From NCBI RefSeq assembly GCF_014651995.1, contig NZ_BMXY01000005.1, positions 1 through 64,000 of the forward strand: a stretch of DNA of 64,000 bases, written 5' to 3'. The stretch is from Cognatilysobacter xinjiangensis (GTDB taxonomy: Bacteria > Pseudomonadota > Gammaproteobacteria > Xanthomonadales > Xanthomonadaceae). Of the stretch, positions 32,444 through 42,024 are shown in pieces. A program made the position numbers and the translations under genes. Each line of letters begins with the position of its first letter. The first letter of the stretch is position 1. Under the pieces are notes generated by a model, which saw only the letters and a program-made list of their open reading frames with translations, had not been told where the DNA came from and did not search any database.

Positions 32444-32969
32444 TCAGCAGGAACCGGACGCGGTCGGCCAGCGCCCAGCGCCAGCCATCGAGGCCGTAAT
32501 CATCGCGGCTGACACGGCCGGTGGCGAGGATCGGGCAGTCGTGGCCGGCACGCTCGCAGGCGGCGGGCTGCAGCTCGAAGCGCTCGGTGCGCTCGATGCC
32601 GCGCATGCGCAGCCGTCCGGCGAGCGTGCCGCCGTGGTGCACCAGCTCCGGCGCGAACGGCTCGGAGACGAACTCGATGACGGGATGACGCTCGGCGTCG
32701 AACAGTTGCGGCCCGCGCGCGAGCCGCGTGTAGCGCGTGGACCCGCCGACTTCGAGATCTCGCGTCGACAGCCGCAGGCGCACCTGCCGGTGCCCGTCGG
32801 GCAGCGTGTCGACGCGCCCCTCGAACACCGGGAAGCGCCCGCGCACCGACGAGCCGATGCGCGTATGCACGTCGAAGTCGATGCGCGAGCGGGCGACATC
32901 GATGACCTGGGCATGGCAGGCGCCGCAGGCGAGCAGCGCGAGGACAAGGGCCGCGACGTGTCCCGTCAC
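32424..32969 (-). CDS. YceI family periplasmic protein
   Basis: The 181-residue protein starts with a signal peptide (HVAALVLALLACGACHAQ) and continues as a YceI lipocalin-like barrel: VIDVARSRIDFDVHTRIGSSVRGRF, FEGRVD, ERHPVIEFVSEPF and a C-terminal DDYGLDGWRWALADRVRFLL. YceI proteins bind isoprenoid-type lipids in the periplasm and respond to pH or osmotic stress. The GTG start at 32969 overlaps the sixA stop (GTGA). The chain is slightly short and the central repeats are compact. It is the middle gene of a sixA-yceI-phospholipase D operon. Confidence 0.8.
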   Translation of the reverse strand: MTGHVAALVLALLACGACHAQVIDVARSRIDFDVHTRIGSSVRGRFPVFEGRVDTLPDGHRQVRLRLSTRDLEVGGSTRYTRLARGPQLFDAERHPVIEFVSEPFAPELVHHGGTLAGRLRMRGIERTERFELQPAACERAGHDCPILATGRVSRDDYGLDGWRWALADRVRFLLNVRFAD

Positions 32970-33442
32970 GGCCACCAGAACTGGGTGATCGAGGCGACAC
33001 CCGGCTCCAGCGCGGCGGTCTTCGGCAGCGTGAGTACCACCACGCCCGCCGGCGGCATGCCGCGGTAGTCGCCGGTCTGCCCGCTCTCCATCAGCGCGGC
33101 GAGCTGCTCGAGCCCCGGGTTGTGGCCGACCAGCATCACCCGGCCGATGTCGCGGTAGCGGTCGGCGACGTCGATCAGTACGCCCGGCGTGGCCTCGTAG
33201 ATCGCGTCCTCGGTGCACATGTCGATGTAGCCGGTGACGCGCATCACGCCTTCGGCGGTCTCGCGTGCGCGCTGGGCAGGCGAGCAGATCACGCAGTCGG
33301 GCTTGAGGTCGTTGTCGACCAGCCAGCGCCCCACTGCTTCGGCCGCGGCCTGGCCTTCCACCGAGAGCGGTCGATCGATGTCGGCCTGGCCGGACCGCGG
33401 TTCGTCGGCATGGGCATGTCGCAGCAGGATCAGTTGGCGCAT
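32966..33442 (-). CDS. sixA: Phosphohistidine phosphatase SixA
   Basis: The 158-residue protein is a minimal histidine phosphatase: the N-terminal LILLRHAHADEP holds the catalytic Arg-His pair, CSPAQRARETAEGV the second Arg, and MLVGHNPGLEQLA the second His. SixA removes phosphate from phosphohistidine in phosphotransfer proteins (ArcB Hpt domain, NPr in E. coli). In this window two hybrid kinases and a possible phosphotransferase provide conceivable partners, but that is only inference. GGAG lies nine bases before the ATG. Its stop overlaps the YceI start. Confidence 0.9.
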   Translation of the reverse strand: MRQLILLRHAHADEPRSGQADIDRPLSVEGQAAAEAVGRWLVDNDLKPDCVICSPAQRARETAEGVMRVTGYIDMCTEDAIYEATPGVLIDVADRYRDIGRVMLVGHNPGLEQLAALMESGQTGDYRGMPPAGVVVLTLPKTAALEPGVASITQFWWP

Positions 33443-33590
33443 GGGGTTCGGGCTCCGGGCAGGCCAGCTTGCGGGCCGGCGGTCAGGACGGGGTGAATGC
33501 CGAACCGAGACTACACGCCGGCGCGCCGCCGCGGCCTGCACGTATGATTCGGCCTCCGCCGGCGGGGGACGCGCGGCATGGACGGCCTAC

Positions 33591-35078
33591 ATGAGTGAAC
33601 TGCACGACCTCGTCGCCCTGATCCGCGCGAACACGCCGCTGATCGTGATCGAGACGCGCGACGAGGCCCGCGTGGTCGAGCTGTTCCGCCAGGCATTGAT
33701 GCACGTCTGGCGCGAGCTGTACCGCTGGTCGATCACCGAAGGCCTGCGCCGGCTCGACTTCGACCGCGAGGACCCGCCGCACATCGCGCCGGACGCCTCC
33801 AACACCTTCCAGGCGATGCGCGACGCCGAGCAGCGCGGCATCTACCTGCTGTTCGACATGCATCCCTACCTCGGCTACGCCGGCAGCCAGCGCATGCTGC
33901 GCGACCTGGTGCAGCGCCGCGACTGCCAGCCGCACGTGATCGTGCTGATCGGCCATGCGGTCGAGCTGCCGGCGGACATCGAATCGCTCGCCGTGCGCTA
34001 CCTCCCGCGCCTGCCCGATGCGAACGCGCGCCTGAAGATCGTGCGCGAGGAAGCCGATGCCTACGCGCGCGAGCACGGCGGCAGGCGCGTCACCGTGGAC
34101 GCCGAGGCCGTGCAGCAGATCGTTCGCAACCTGCGTGGGCTCGATCCGGTCGACGTGCGCCGCATCGCGCGCCACCTGATCTTCCGCGACGGGGCGCTCG
34201 GCGCGGACGACCTGCCCGAACTCGCCAAGCTCAAGTTCGGCCTGCTCAACCGCTCCGGCCAGCTGCATTACGAGTACGACGCCGCGCAGATGGACGACGT
34301 CGCCGGCGCGCGCCGCCTCAAGCGCTGGATCGAGCAGCGCAAGCCGGTGTTCCTCGCCGCCGAGCCGCCGCCGGGACTGGACCCGCCCAAGGGCATGCTG
34401 CTGCTCGGTGTGCAGGGCTGCGGCAAGTCGATGCTGGCCAAGGCCGTCGCCGCGGGCTTCGGCGTGCCGCTGCTGCGGCTGGACTTCGGCACGCTCTACG
34501 ACAAGTTCCACGGCGAGACCGAGAAGAACCTGCGCATGGCGCTGGAGTCGGTCGAACAGCTCGAGCCGTGCGTGCTGTGGATCGACGAGATCGAGAAAGG
34601 CGTGTCCACCGACGAGGGCGGCGGCGACGGCGGCGTCTCGCGCCGCGTGCTCGGCTACCTGCTCACCTGGATGGCGGAGCGCCGCTCGCGCGTGTTCCTC
34701 GTCGCCACCGCCAACCAGATCGACGCGTTGCCGCCCGAGCTGCTGCGCAAGGGTCGTTTCGACGAGATCTTCTTCGTCGACCTGCCCGATGCGGCGACGC
34801 GCGAGCAGCTCTTCCGCGTGCACATGGGCAAGCGCGGGCTGCAGCCGGCCATGTTCGACATTGCCGCGCTGGCAGCGGCGAGCGAGGGCTTCTCGGGTGC
34901 GGAGATCGAACAGGCGATCGTCGCCGGCCTGTACGCCGCTCACGCCGCCGGCGCGCCGCTGTCGGACTTCACCCTGCGCGCCGAACTGCGCAATACCCGC
35001 CCGCTGTCGGTGGTGATGGGCGAGCGCGTGGAAGCGCTGCGCGCCTGGGCACAGGGACGCACGGTCCCGGCGGACTGA
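33591..35078 (+). CDS. Ycf46-like AAA+ ATPase
   Basis: The 495-residue protein has a 240-residue N-terminal domain ([25 protein letters not shown] onward) and one AAA module: Walker [27 protein letters not shown], Walker [11 protein letters not shown], sensor 1 [10 protein letters not shown], the arginine finger in [14 protein letters not shown], and a lid with [11 protein letters not shown]. This is the architecture of Ycf46, known from plastids and cyanobacteria and also found in other bacteria; its role is not established in proteobacteria. ATG at 33591 was chosen because the N-terminus matches the family start; the ribosome site is weak. Confidence 0.87.
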   Translation: MSELHDLVALIRANTPLIVIETRDEARVVELFRQALMHVWRELYRWSITEGLRRLDFDREDPPHIAPDASNTFQAMRDAEQRGIYLLFDMHPYLGYAGSQRMLRDLVQRRDCQPHVIVLIGHAVELPADIESLAVRYLPRLPDANARLKIVREEADAYAREHGGRRVTVDAEAVQQIVRNLRGLDPVDVRRIARHLIFRDGALGADDLPELAKLKFGLLNRSGQLHYEYDAAQMDDVAGARRLKRWIEQRKPVFLAAEPPPGLDPPKGMLLLGVQGCGKSMLAKAVAAGFGVPLLRLDFGTLYDKFHGETEKNLRMALESVEQLEPCVLWIDEIEKGVSTDEGGGDGGVSRRVLGYLLTWMAERRSRVFLVATANQIDALPPELLRKGRFDEIFFVDLPDAATREQLFRVHMGKRGLQPAMFDIAALAAASEGFSGAEIEQAIVAGLYAAHAAGAPLSDFTLRAELRNTRPLSVVMGERVEALRAWAQGRTVPAD

Positions 35079-35174
35079 GTCGGACAAATCCGACGCCGCG
35101 CGCCCGCGATGGCCGACGGCGTGGCCGCGACGCGCGTCGCAGACTGCGCGGCATCCTCAATGCCGGGCCGCGCC

Positions 35175-35378
35175 ATGCAACGCGTCGTGATCGAACCCGT
35201 CGAGGACGGTTGGGTGCTGCGCCGTCCGGACGGTCACAGGGAATGGATCGACAGTCGCGACTGGGCCGAGCGTGCGGCCGAGAGCGTGGCGCACGAGTTC
35301 CATGCGCGGTCGGGGCGTACGACGTGCGCGTTGGTCGCGAACGCCGCCGGCCACGTCGAGTTCGCGCGCTTCGGCTGA
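35175..35378 (+). CDS. Small DUF2188-like hypothetical protein
   Basis: This 67-residue protein (from ATG at 35175; alternatives at 35160 and 35109) has the strand-helix-strand pattern of DUF2188-like proteins: VVIEPVEDGWVLRRPDG, a helix with RDWAERAAESVAHEF, and a last strand ALVANAAGHVEFARFG. The function is unknown. It follows the Ycf46-like ATPase by about 100 bases and converges on the metallophosphoesterase gene, with one base between the stops. No clear ribosome site marks the start. Confidence 0.6.
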   Translation: MQRVVIEPVEDGWVLRRPDGHREWIDSRDWAERAAESVAHEFHARSGRTTCALVANAAGHVEFARFG

Positions 35379-35379
35379 C

Positions 35380-36192
35380 TCAGTCCGGCTGCCAGCCGGT
35401 ACCGGAGACGTAGCGATAGACGGCGGCCGCGGCCTGCGCGAATGCGCCGCGCGTCGCGTCCCAGCGCCAGGTCTGCACCTCCAGCCGTGATTCGCCGATG
35501 CGCAGCACGTTGAACGCGTTCTCCTCGTCGCGCTCGCGCGTGGAGGTGGCGGTGCCCGCCTGCACGACGAGGGCATTGAAGCCTTCGATGCGATAGCGAT
35601 GGGCTGTGCCGCCGACGTTGCTGCGATGCAGGTGGCCGGACAGGAACACGTCCACCTCGGCCTTCGCGAACGCCGCCATCGCCATCGGCCCGCGGCCGAG
35701 CAGGTCGGCTTCGTTGCCGCCTTCGGGCACGTCGAACGGATGGTGGGTGACCACGATGCGGGTGACGTGTTCCGGCAGGCCGTGGAAGCGCCGCTCGATC
35801 GCGCGCACCTGGCGCACGTTGATGCGTCCGCCCTTGAAGGTGAGCGAGCGCGCGGTGTTGACGCCCACCACCGCGATCTCGTCGTCGACGTAGCTCGGCA
35901 TCTCGTCACCGGTGACGTAGCGTCGGAAGCGCCGCAGCGGCGACAGGAAGCGGCGCGCGACGTCGTACAGCGGCACGTCGTGGTTGCCGGGCACCACGAC
36001 CTGCGGGCCCGGCAGCGTGCGCAGGTAATCCGCCGCCTCGGCGAACTGCGCGCGGCGTGCGCGCTGCGTGAGGTCGCCGGACACCACCAGTACGTCCGGA
36101 TTCGCGGCGACGATCGCCTCGCGCAGCGGTTCCAGCAGCGCGGGATCGACGCGGCCGAAATGCAGGTCGGAAACGTGTACGACGGTGCGCAT
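35380..36192 (-). CDS. Metallophosphoesterase
   Basis: The 270-residue protein has all five calcineurin-like motifs: VVHVSDLHFGR, VVSGDLTQRARR, VVPGNHDVP, VVTHHPF and LSGHLHRSNVG, which bind two metal ions. The closest recognisable group is the class III cyclic-nucleotide/phosphodiesterase-like bacterial proteins; the substrate is unknown. The start ATG overlaps the stop of the diacylglycerol kinase gene by one base (TGATG), so the products are made together and may act on linked phospholipid intermediates. Confidence 0.88.
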   Translation of the reverse strand: MRTVVHVSDLHFGRVDPALLEPLREAIVAANPDVLVVSGDLTQRARRAQFAEAADYLRTLPGPQVVVPGNHDVPLYDVARRFLSPLRRFRRYVTGDEMPSYVDDEIAVVGVNTARSLTFKGGRINVRQVRAIERRFHGLPEHVTRIVVTHHPFDVPEGGNEADLLGRGPMAMAAFAKAEVDVFLSGHLHRSNVGGTAHRYRIEGFNALVVQAGTATSTRERDEENAFNVLRIGESRLEVQTWRWDATRGAFAQAAAAVYRYVSGTGWQPD

Positions 36193-37109
36193 CAGGCCGT
36201 CTCCGCGGGCGCGGCATACACCCGCAGCGCGCCCGGCCGCACGCGGAACAGCACCGGCGTGTCGACGGTATCGACCTCTCCGTCGCGCGCCAGCCGCGTC
36301 CGCGCGTGATGCGACTCGACCAGCAGCGACGTGGCGTGGATGGCGTCGAGGTCGCGGCCGCCGGACAGGCGCCCGACGAGCGCGCGCAGCGCGAGGCCGA
36401 TCAGGCCCCAGGCGCCGTAGGGCCGCAGCACGTAGGCGGCGAGCTCGCCGTCCTGCAGCGAGTGGCGTGCACCCGCATGCGGGCCTTGCACGATGTAGTC
36501 GTTGTTGCCGACGAACACGAACGGCGTGCGTCGGCGCAGCTCCTTGCCGTCGACGTGCAGCACCGCCGAGAACGTGTGCGGGTGGCGCAGAACCGACAGG
36601 CTCGCGCGCAGCATCGCGCGCCATTTGCCCAGGCGCTGGTGGTGCTGCAGGCGCTCGCGCTTTTCCACCATCTGCGCGTACAGGCCCAGGCTGGCGTTGT
36701 TGAGGAACAGGCGTCCGTTGACGTCGCCGACGTCCACCGTGCGCACGTGTCCACGTGCGATCAGGCCCGCGGCAGCGTCGAGGTCGTCGGGCAGGCCGAG
36801 GTCGCGCGCGAAATGGTTGAGCGTGCCGACCGGCAGCACGCCGAGCACCACGTCCTCGCGATCGACCGCGTGCGCGGCGACGGCATTGATGGTGCCGTCG
36901 CCGCCGGCGGCCACCAGCGTGCGCGCGCCCGCGTCGAGAACGCGCTTCACCGCCGCGTCGATGCCGTCGCCGGCAACGCGGTGCACCTCGGCGTCGAGGC
37001 CGTGCCGGGCGAAGGCTTCGCGCACCGCTTCGGCGCGCAGGTCCTGCCCCGCGCGCGAGCCGGTGTTGACGATCACCGGCACGGGTGCGGTGGACGCTGG
37101 AACGCTCAT
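36192..37109 (-). CDS. Diacylglycerol kinase-like lipid kinase
   Basis: The 305-residue protein matches the DAGKc catalytic fold: VIVNTGSRAG at the N-terminus, LVAAGGDGTINAVA (nucleotide loop), VLPVGTLNHFARDLGLP, and a C-terminal beta-sandwich with FVGNNDYIVQGPHAG and ARDGEVDTVDTPVLF. It is the soluble YegS/DgkB type that phosphorylates a lipid alcohol, not the small membrane DgkA. The insertion QMVEKRERLQHHQRLGKW is typical of this group. The metallophosphoesterase gene follows with a one-base overlap. Confidence 0.88.
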   Translation of the reverse strand: MSVPASTAPVPVIVNTGSRAGQDLRAEAVREAFARHGLDAEVHRVAGDGIDAAVKRVLDAGARTLVAAGGDGTINAVAAHAVDREDVVLGVLPVGTLNHFARDLGLPDDLDAAAGLIARGHVRTVDVGDVNGRLFLNNASLGLYAQMVEKRERLQHHQRLGKWRAMLRASLSVLRHPHTFSAVLHVDGKELRRRTPFVFVGNNDYIVQGPHAGARHSLQDGELAAYVLRPYGAWGLIGLALRALVGRLSGGRDLDAIHATSLLVESHHARTRLARDGEVDTVDTPVLFRVRPGALRVYAAPAETA

Positions 37110-37123
37110 GGCCCCGCATGCTG

Positions 37124-37157
37124 CGGCCGCTGTCGTGCAGGAGCCGTGCAGCGGCCG
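37124..37157. repeat. Inverted repeat upstream of the lipid kinase gene
   Basis: CGGCCGCTG (37124-37132) pairs with CAGCGGCCG (37149-37157) around a 16-base loop, 15 bases before the kinase ATG and in the leftward leader. It could fold in the 5' leader or serve as an operator. The remaining 233-base interval shows no other clear signal. Confidence 0.3.
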
Positions 37158-37342
37158 TGCGGTGCCGCGCGTGATTCAGGTGGTGGCCATGCGGCGACGG
37201 CGAACACCGTGGCGCGCCGGCCAGCGCATGGACCGGCGCTCGCGTGACGCCTGCCCGTGAGCCGGGGTCTCCCCCCGCTCGCAACGCGCGATGGCGGCGC
37301 CGATGCGGGGTCACCGCATCGGTCGATGTCGCCGCGCGGTGC

Positions 37343-37978
37343 TTACGGCCAGCTCGGCGGGTTCGCCGCCCAGGCGGCCTGCACCTCGGCCAGCGTCGCG
37401 CGTTCGTCCTCGCGCCACTGCGGCAGCAGCTGGGCGAAGCGCGACGTCGTCGACCACTGCGTCGGCTCGCTGCGAACCGCCGCGGCGTACCAGCGCACGG
37501 CCTCGTCGCGGCGGTCGAGCTTCCACAGCGCGATCGCCAGCGTCTGCGGCAGCCACGACGAATTGATCCCGCGCCCGCCCAGCTCCGACCACTGGCGCAG
37601 CGCACCCTCGGCGTCGCCCGCGCGGTAGAGGTCCCAGCCGTAGTTCCACTTCACCGGGCGCCACAGGCCGTTGTTGATGTCCATGCGCGCCAGCGCACGG
37701 GCGTAGAGGTCGCGGCCGAGGTCGTTGCGGCCCGACTGCATCGCGTAGTGCGCCAACTGCGCCGACTCCAGCGTGCTGTCGGGATTGCGCTCGATCGCGC
37801 GCATCAGGCGGTCGATGCCGGTCTGGCTGCGGTCTTTCAGCTCCAGCACCGGGCGCTGCGAGAGCGCGTCGGCATCGAAATAGAACTCGACCTGGCGCGG
37901 CAGGTCGTTGGACTGCGCGGACACGGCGCCGGCGGTCGCGAGCAGCAGCGCGGCCAGGAGGGTACGGGTCTTGATCAC
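37343..37978 (-). CDS. Secreted TPR-like protein of unknown function
   Basis: The 211-residue protein has a Sec signal peptide (TRTLLAALLLATAGAVSA, cut before Gln) and then helical repeats reminiscent of Sel1/TPR units: GIDRLMRAIERNPDSTLESAQ, LGRDLYARALARMDINNG, WDLYRAGDAEGALRQWSEL, TLAIALWKLDRRDEAVRWYAAAV. The last part is Trp-rich (VQAAWAANPPSWP). It probably acts in the periplasm as a binding scaffold. The GTG start at 37978 gives the signal peptide directly and has AAAGG upstream. It is divergent from the indolepyruvate oxidoreductase gene. Confidence 0.7.
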   Translation of the reverse strand: MIKTRTLLAALLLATAGAVSAQSNDLPRQVEFYFDADALSQRPVLELKDRSQTGIDRLMRAIERNPDSTLESAQLAHYAMQSGRNDLGRDLYARALARMDINNGLWRPVKWNYGWDLYRAGDAEGALRQWSELGGRGINSSWLPQTLAIALWKLDRRDEAVRWYAAAVRSEPTQWSTTSRFAQLLPQWREDERATLAEVQAAWAANPPSWP

Positions 37979-38115
37979 GGGTGACGGCCTTTCTTGTTCC
38001 GGAACGAAGCGGCGCGGCCCGGGGCCGCGCGCGGCGATTCTCAAGCAAGAGCGGTGCCAGCGTCCGCGACGGCGGTCCGACCATACGTGCGCGCACGGAG
38101 TGGGACGGGCGCCAC

Positions 38116-38124
38116 TGCTAGAAT
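38116..38124 (+). promoter_or_regulatory. Extended -10 promoter candidate for the oxidoreductase gene
   Basis: TGCTAGAAT gives a TGn extension and a -10 hexamer TAGAAT with five of six consensus bases, about 100 bases before the ATG at 38226. No good -35 box lies at the usual distance (CGGAGT), as expected for extended -10 promoters. Confidence 0.4.
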
Positions 38125-38225
38125 CCGCGCCCTCGTCCGGTGCCGATCGCGCTTTTCCGCGCCCTGCCGGACGGCCTCCCTTCCCGACGACCCCGCGGCC
38201 CTCAGGCCGCGCCGGAGCCGCCTGC

Positions 38226-41200
38226 ATGACCAGCACCGCCGAACTCTCGTCGCCCGCCTCGGCCGACACGGGCCTTACGCGTTCGATCGCCGACCCCGAC
38301 TACACGCTCGACCACAAGTACAGCCGCGTGGACGGGCGCATCTATCTGTCCGGCGTGCAGGCCCTCGTGCGCCTGCCGCTCATGCAGCGCCTGCGCGACC
38401 AGGCTGCGGGCCTCAACACCGGCGGCTTCGTTTCCGGCTACCGCGGCTCGCCGCTGGGCGGCTTCGACCTCGAGCTGTGGCGCGCGAAGAAGCACCTCGA
38501 AGGCGCCGGCGTGAAGTTCACCCCGGGCCTCAACGAGGACCTCGGCGCGACCATGGTCTGGGGCACCCAGCAGACCGGCCTGTTCCCGGGCGCGACCGTC
38601 GATGGCGTGTTCGGCATGTGGTACGGCAAGGGCCCCGGCGTCGACCGCTGCGGCGACGTGTTCAAGCACGCCAACGCCGCCGGCACCGCGAAGCACGGCG
38701 GCGTGCTCGCGCTGGCAGCAGATGACCATGCGTGTCGCTCTTCGACCCTACCGCACGGCTCCGAGCACGAATTCGTCAGTGCGCTGATGCCGGTGCTGAA
38801 CCCGGCCGGCGTGCAGGACATCCTCGACATGGGCCTCGTGGGCTGGGCGATGAGCCGCTACACGGGCCGCTGGGTCGGCTTCAAGACCATCGCCGAGACG
38901 GTGGAGTCGTCGGCGTCGGTTGACGCCAATCCGCTGGCGCTGAACATCGTCACGCCCGACGACTTCGAGATGCCGGTGGGCGGCCTGAACATCCGCTGGC
39001 CCGATCCGCCGCTGGAGCAGGAAATGCGCCTGCACCAGTACGCGGTGAAGGCGGCGCAGGCGTTCGCGCGCGCGAACCGCCTCGATCGCGTGGTCATCGA
39101 TTCGCCCGATGCGCGCCTGGGCATCATCACCACCGGCAAGTCGTATCTCGACGTGCTGCAGGCGCTGGAATACCTCGGCCTCGACGAGCGCGCCTGCACG
39201 GATCTCGGCATCCGCGTCTACAAGGTCGGCATGACGTGGCCGCTGGAGCCGGTCGGCCTGCGTGCGTTCGCGCGCGGCCTGAGCGACGTGCTGGTGGTCG
39301 AGGAGAAGCTGTCCTTCATCGAGAGCCAGATGAAGGAGCAGATGTTCAACTGGGCCGAGCGCCCGTCCGTGGTCGGCAAGTACGACGAGAGCGGCGAGTG
39401 GATCCTGCCGTCGACGTCGGAACTCACGCCGGCGCGTATCGCGCGCGTGATCGCGCAGCGCATACAGCGTTTCCACGACTCGTCGCACATCCGCGACGTG
39501 CTGGCGTGGATGGAGCAGAAGGAGTCCGAGCTCGCCCTGCCGCGCGCTGCGTTCCCGCGCGTGCCGCACTACTGCTCGGGCTGCCCGCACAACACCTCGA
39601 CGGTGGTGCCGGAGGGCTCGCGCGCGATGGCGGGCATCGGCTGCCATTACATGGTCACGTGGATGGATCGGAACACCGACACGTTCACGCACATGGGCGG
39701 CGAAGGCGTGACGTGGGCGGGCCAGGCCGCGTTCACCGACACGCCGCACGTGTTCCAGAACCTCGGCGACGGCACCTACTTCCACTCGGGTTCGCTGGCG
39801 ATCCGCCAGTCGATCGCCGCCGGCGTCAACATCACCTACAAGATCCTCTACAACGACGCGGTCGCGATGACCGGCGGCCAGCCGGTCGACGGCACGCTGT
39901 CGGTGCCGCAGATCGCGCACCAGGTGCGGTCGGAAGGCGTGCAGACCATCGTGCTGCTGTCCGACGACATCGAGAAGTGGAGCGACCACTCGATCTTCCC
40001 CGCGGGCGTCGAATTCCTCGACCGCCGCGAGCTCGACAACGTCCAGAAGCGCCTGCGCGAGATCCCGGGCGTGACCGTGCTGATCTACGACCAGACCTGC
40101 GCGACGGAGAAGCGTCGCCGCCGCAAGCGCGGGAAGATGGTCGACCCGGCCAAGCGCGTGGTCGTGAACTCGCTGGTCTGCGAAGGCTGCGGCGACTGCG
40201 GCAAGAAGTCGTTCTGCGTGTCGGTGCTGCCGAAGGAAACCGAGTTCGGCCGCAAGCGCGAGATCGACCAGAGCAACTGCAACAAGGACTTCAGCTGCGT
40301 GGAGGGCTTCTGCCCGAGCTTCGTGACCGTTGAAGGCGGCACGCTGCGCAAGAAGAAGGGCTCGGCCAGTGCGAAGGATCGCCTCAGCGACCTGCCGATG
40401 CCGCAGCTGCCGGCGCTCGACAAGCCCTGGAACATCCTGATCACCGGCGTCGGCGGCACCGGCGTCGTGACCATCGGCGCGCTGCTCGGCATGGCCGGCC
40501 ATCTCGAAGGCAAGGGCGCGTCGGTGCTCGACCAGACCGGCCTCGCGCAGAAGGGCGGCGCCGTCACCACGCATATCCGCATCGCGAACAAACCCGCCGA
40601 CATCCATGCGGTGCGCATCGCCGCGGGCGAAGCGGACCTCGTGCTCGGCTGTGACATGGTCGTGGTCAACGACTACTGGGCGCTGTCGAAGGTGCGCTCG
40701 GGCCGCACGCAGGTCGTGCTCAACAGCTACGAGGCGATGCCCGGCACGTTCACCACGCGCCCGGACATGGACTTCCCGGCCGCCGACATCGTCGACGCCG
40801 TGCGCCGTGCGCTCGACGGCGGCGAACCGCACGTGGTCGACGCCACGCAGCTCGCCACCGCGCTGCTCGGCGACGCGATCGCGACCAACCTCTTCATGCT
40901 CGGCTATGCCTGGCAGCAGGGCCTGGTGCCGGTGTCGTTCGACGCGCTGATGCGCGCGGTCGAACTCAACGGCGCGGCGGTCGAGATGAACAAGACCGCG
41001 TTCGCATGGGGCCGTTTCGCGGCGATCGATCCGGCCGCCGTCGCCGAGGCCGCGGGCCTGACGACGAATCGCCGCACGCAGGCCGAAGCCACGCCGCATG
41101 CGCTGCCGATGCTGCCGCCCGCGCAGTGGGAAGGCCACGAGGCCGGCGGCCCGAGCATCCCGCGCGCGATGCCGGTGCACGACGACCTGCGCCACGTGCC

Positions 41201-41912
41201 GTCGCACGGCGACGACAACGTCATCGCGATGCCGCTCGACGACGCGCGCCTGTCGCGCTCGCTGGACGAGGTGATCGCGCGTCGCGTGAAGTTCCTCACC
41301 GAGTACCAGAACGCGACGTATGCGAAGCGCTATGCCGACTTCGTGGCGAAGGTGCGCGCCGCCGAAGAAGCGAAGGCGCCGGGCAGCACGGATCTGACCG
41401 AAGCCGTCGCGCGCTATGCGTTCAAGCTGATGGCCTACAAGGACGAATACGAAGTCGCGCGCCTGTACACCAGCGGCGAATTCGAGCGTCGCGTGCGCGA
41501 GCAGTTCGACGGCGACTTCAAGCTGCGCTTCCACCTCGCGCCGCCGATGCTGTCGAAGAAGGACGCGCAGGGTCGCGGCGTCAAGAAGGCCTACGGTCCG
41601 TGGGTGTTCACCGCGTTCAAGCTGCTCGCGAGGATGCGCGGCCTGCGCGGCACCGCGTTCGACGTGTTCGGCAAGACGCACGAGCGCCGCATGGAGCGCC
41701 AGCTGATCGCCGACTACGTGCGCACGGTCGAAGGCCTGCTGGCAAAGCTCGACGCCGGCAACGTGGATCTGGCCGCGCAGATCGCTTCGATCCCGGAACA
41801 CATCCGCGGCTACGGGCACGTCAAGGAAGCGCACCTCGAGAAGGCCAAGGCACGCGAGGCCGAGCTGCTGCGCGAATGGGACAACCCGCTGCGCCTGGTG
41901 CGGGTGGCCTGA
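38226..41912 (+). CDS. iorAB: Fused indolepyruvate ferredoxin oxidoreductase
   Basis: This 1,228-residue protein joins the alpha and beta subunits of indolepyruvate:ferredoxin oxidoreductase, which decarboxylates aryl (or branched) 2-oxoacids to acyl-CoA. In order: an N-terminal pyrimidine-binding TPP half (SGYRGSPLGGFDLEL), a pyrophosphate half with HYCSGCPHNTST and GDGTYFHSG, a Cys-rich iron-sulfur segment (VCEGCGDCGKKSFC, then CVEGFCPSF), the gamma-type domain (GVGGTGVVTIGALLG, LDQTGLAQKGGAVTTHIR), and a long C-terminal domain of the DUF6537 type (about 960-1180). Fused forms are common in proteobacteria. CGGAG lies nine bases before the ATG. A strong terminator follows. Confidence 0.92.
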   Translation: MTSTAELSSPASADTGLTRSIADPDYTLDHKYSRVDGRIYLSGVQALVRLPLMQRLRDQAAGLNTGGFVSGYRGSPLGGFDLELWRAKKHLEGAGVKFTPGLNEDLGATMVWGTQQTGLFPGATVDGVFGMWYGKGPGVDRCGDVFKHANAAGTAKHGGVLALAADDHACRSSTLPHGSEHEFVSALMPVLNPAGVQDILDMGLVGWAMSRYTGRWVGFKTIAETVESSASVDANPLALNIVTPDDFEMPVGGLNIRWPDPPLEQEMRLHQYAVKAAQAFARANRLDRVVIDSPDARLGIITTGKSYLDVLQALEYLGLDERACTDLGIRVYKVGMTWPLEPVGLRAFARGLSDVLVVEEKLSFIESQMKEQMFNWAERPSVVGKYDESGEWILPSTSELTPARIARVIAQRIQRFHDSSHIRDVLAWMEQKESELALPRAAFPRVPHYCSGCPHNTSTVVPEGSRAMAGIGCHYMVTWMDRNTDTFTHMGGEGVTWAGQAAFTDTPHVFQNLGDGTYFHSGSLAIRQSIAAGVNITYKILYNDAVAMTGGQPVDGTLSVPQIAHQVRSEGVQTIVLLSDDIEKWSDHSIFPAGVEFLDRRELDNVQKRLREIPGVTVLIYDQTCATEKRRRRKRGKMVDPAKRVVVNSLVCEGCGDCGKKSFCVSVLPKETEFGRKREIDQSNCNKDFSCVEGFCPSFVTVEGGTLRKKKGSASAKDRLSDLPMPQLPALDKPWNILITGVGGTGVVTIGALLGMAGHLEGKGASVLDQTGLAQKGGAVTTHIRIANKPADIHAVRIAAGEADLVLGCDMVVVNDYWALSKVRSGRTQVVLNSYEAMPGTFTTRPDMDFPAADIVDAVRRALDGGEPHVVDATQLATALLGDAIATNLFMLGYAWQQGLVPVSFDALMRAVELNGAAVEMNKTAFAWGRFAAIDPAAVAEAAGLTTNRRTQAEATPHALPMLPPAQWEGHEAGGPSIPRAMPVHDDLRHVPSHGDDNVIAMPLDDARLSRSLDEVIARRVKFLTEYQNATYAKRYADFVAKVRAAEEAKAPGSTDLTEAVARYAFKLMAYKDEYEVARLYTSGEFERRVREQFDGDFKLRFHLAPPMLSKKDAQGRGVKKAYGPWVFTAFKLLARMRGLRGTAFDVFGKTHERRMERQLIADYVRTVEGLLAKLDAGNVDLAAQIASIPEHIRGYGHVKEAHLEKAKAREAELLREWDNPLRLVRVA

Positions 41913-41928
41913 GCCCACCGCATCGTCG

Positions 41929-41963
41929 ACGAAGCCCCGCTCCGGCGGGGCTTCGTCGTTTCC
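41929..41963 (+). terminator. Rho-independent terminator after the oxidoreductase gene
   Basis: A perfect 12-bp stem (41929-41940 with 41945-41956) with a TCCG loop begins 16 bases after the stop and is followed by CGTTT on the plus strand. The T tract is short but the stem is strong. Confidence 0.75.
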
Positions 41964-42024
41964 GGCAACCCCATGCCGCCGCCCCGTGCGTTGGACGCTG
42001 CGACGCCCACGAACGGATACCGCC

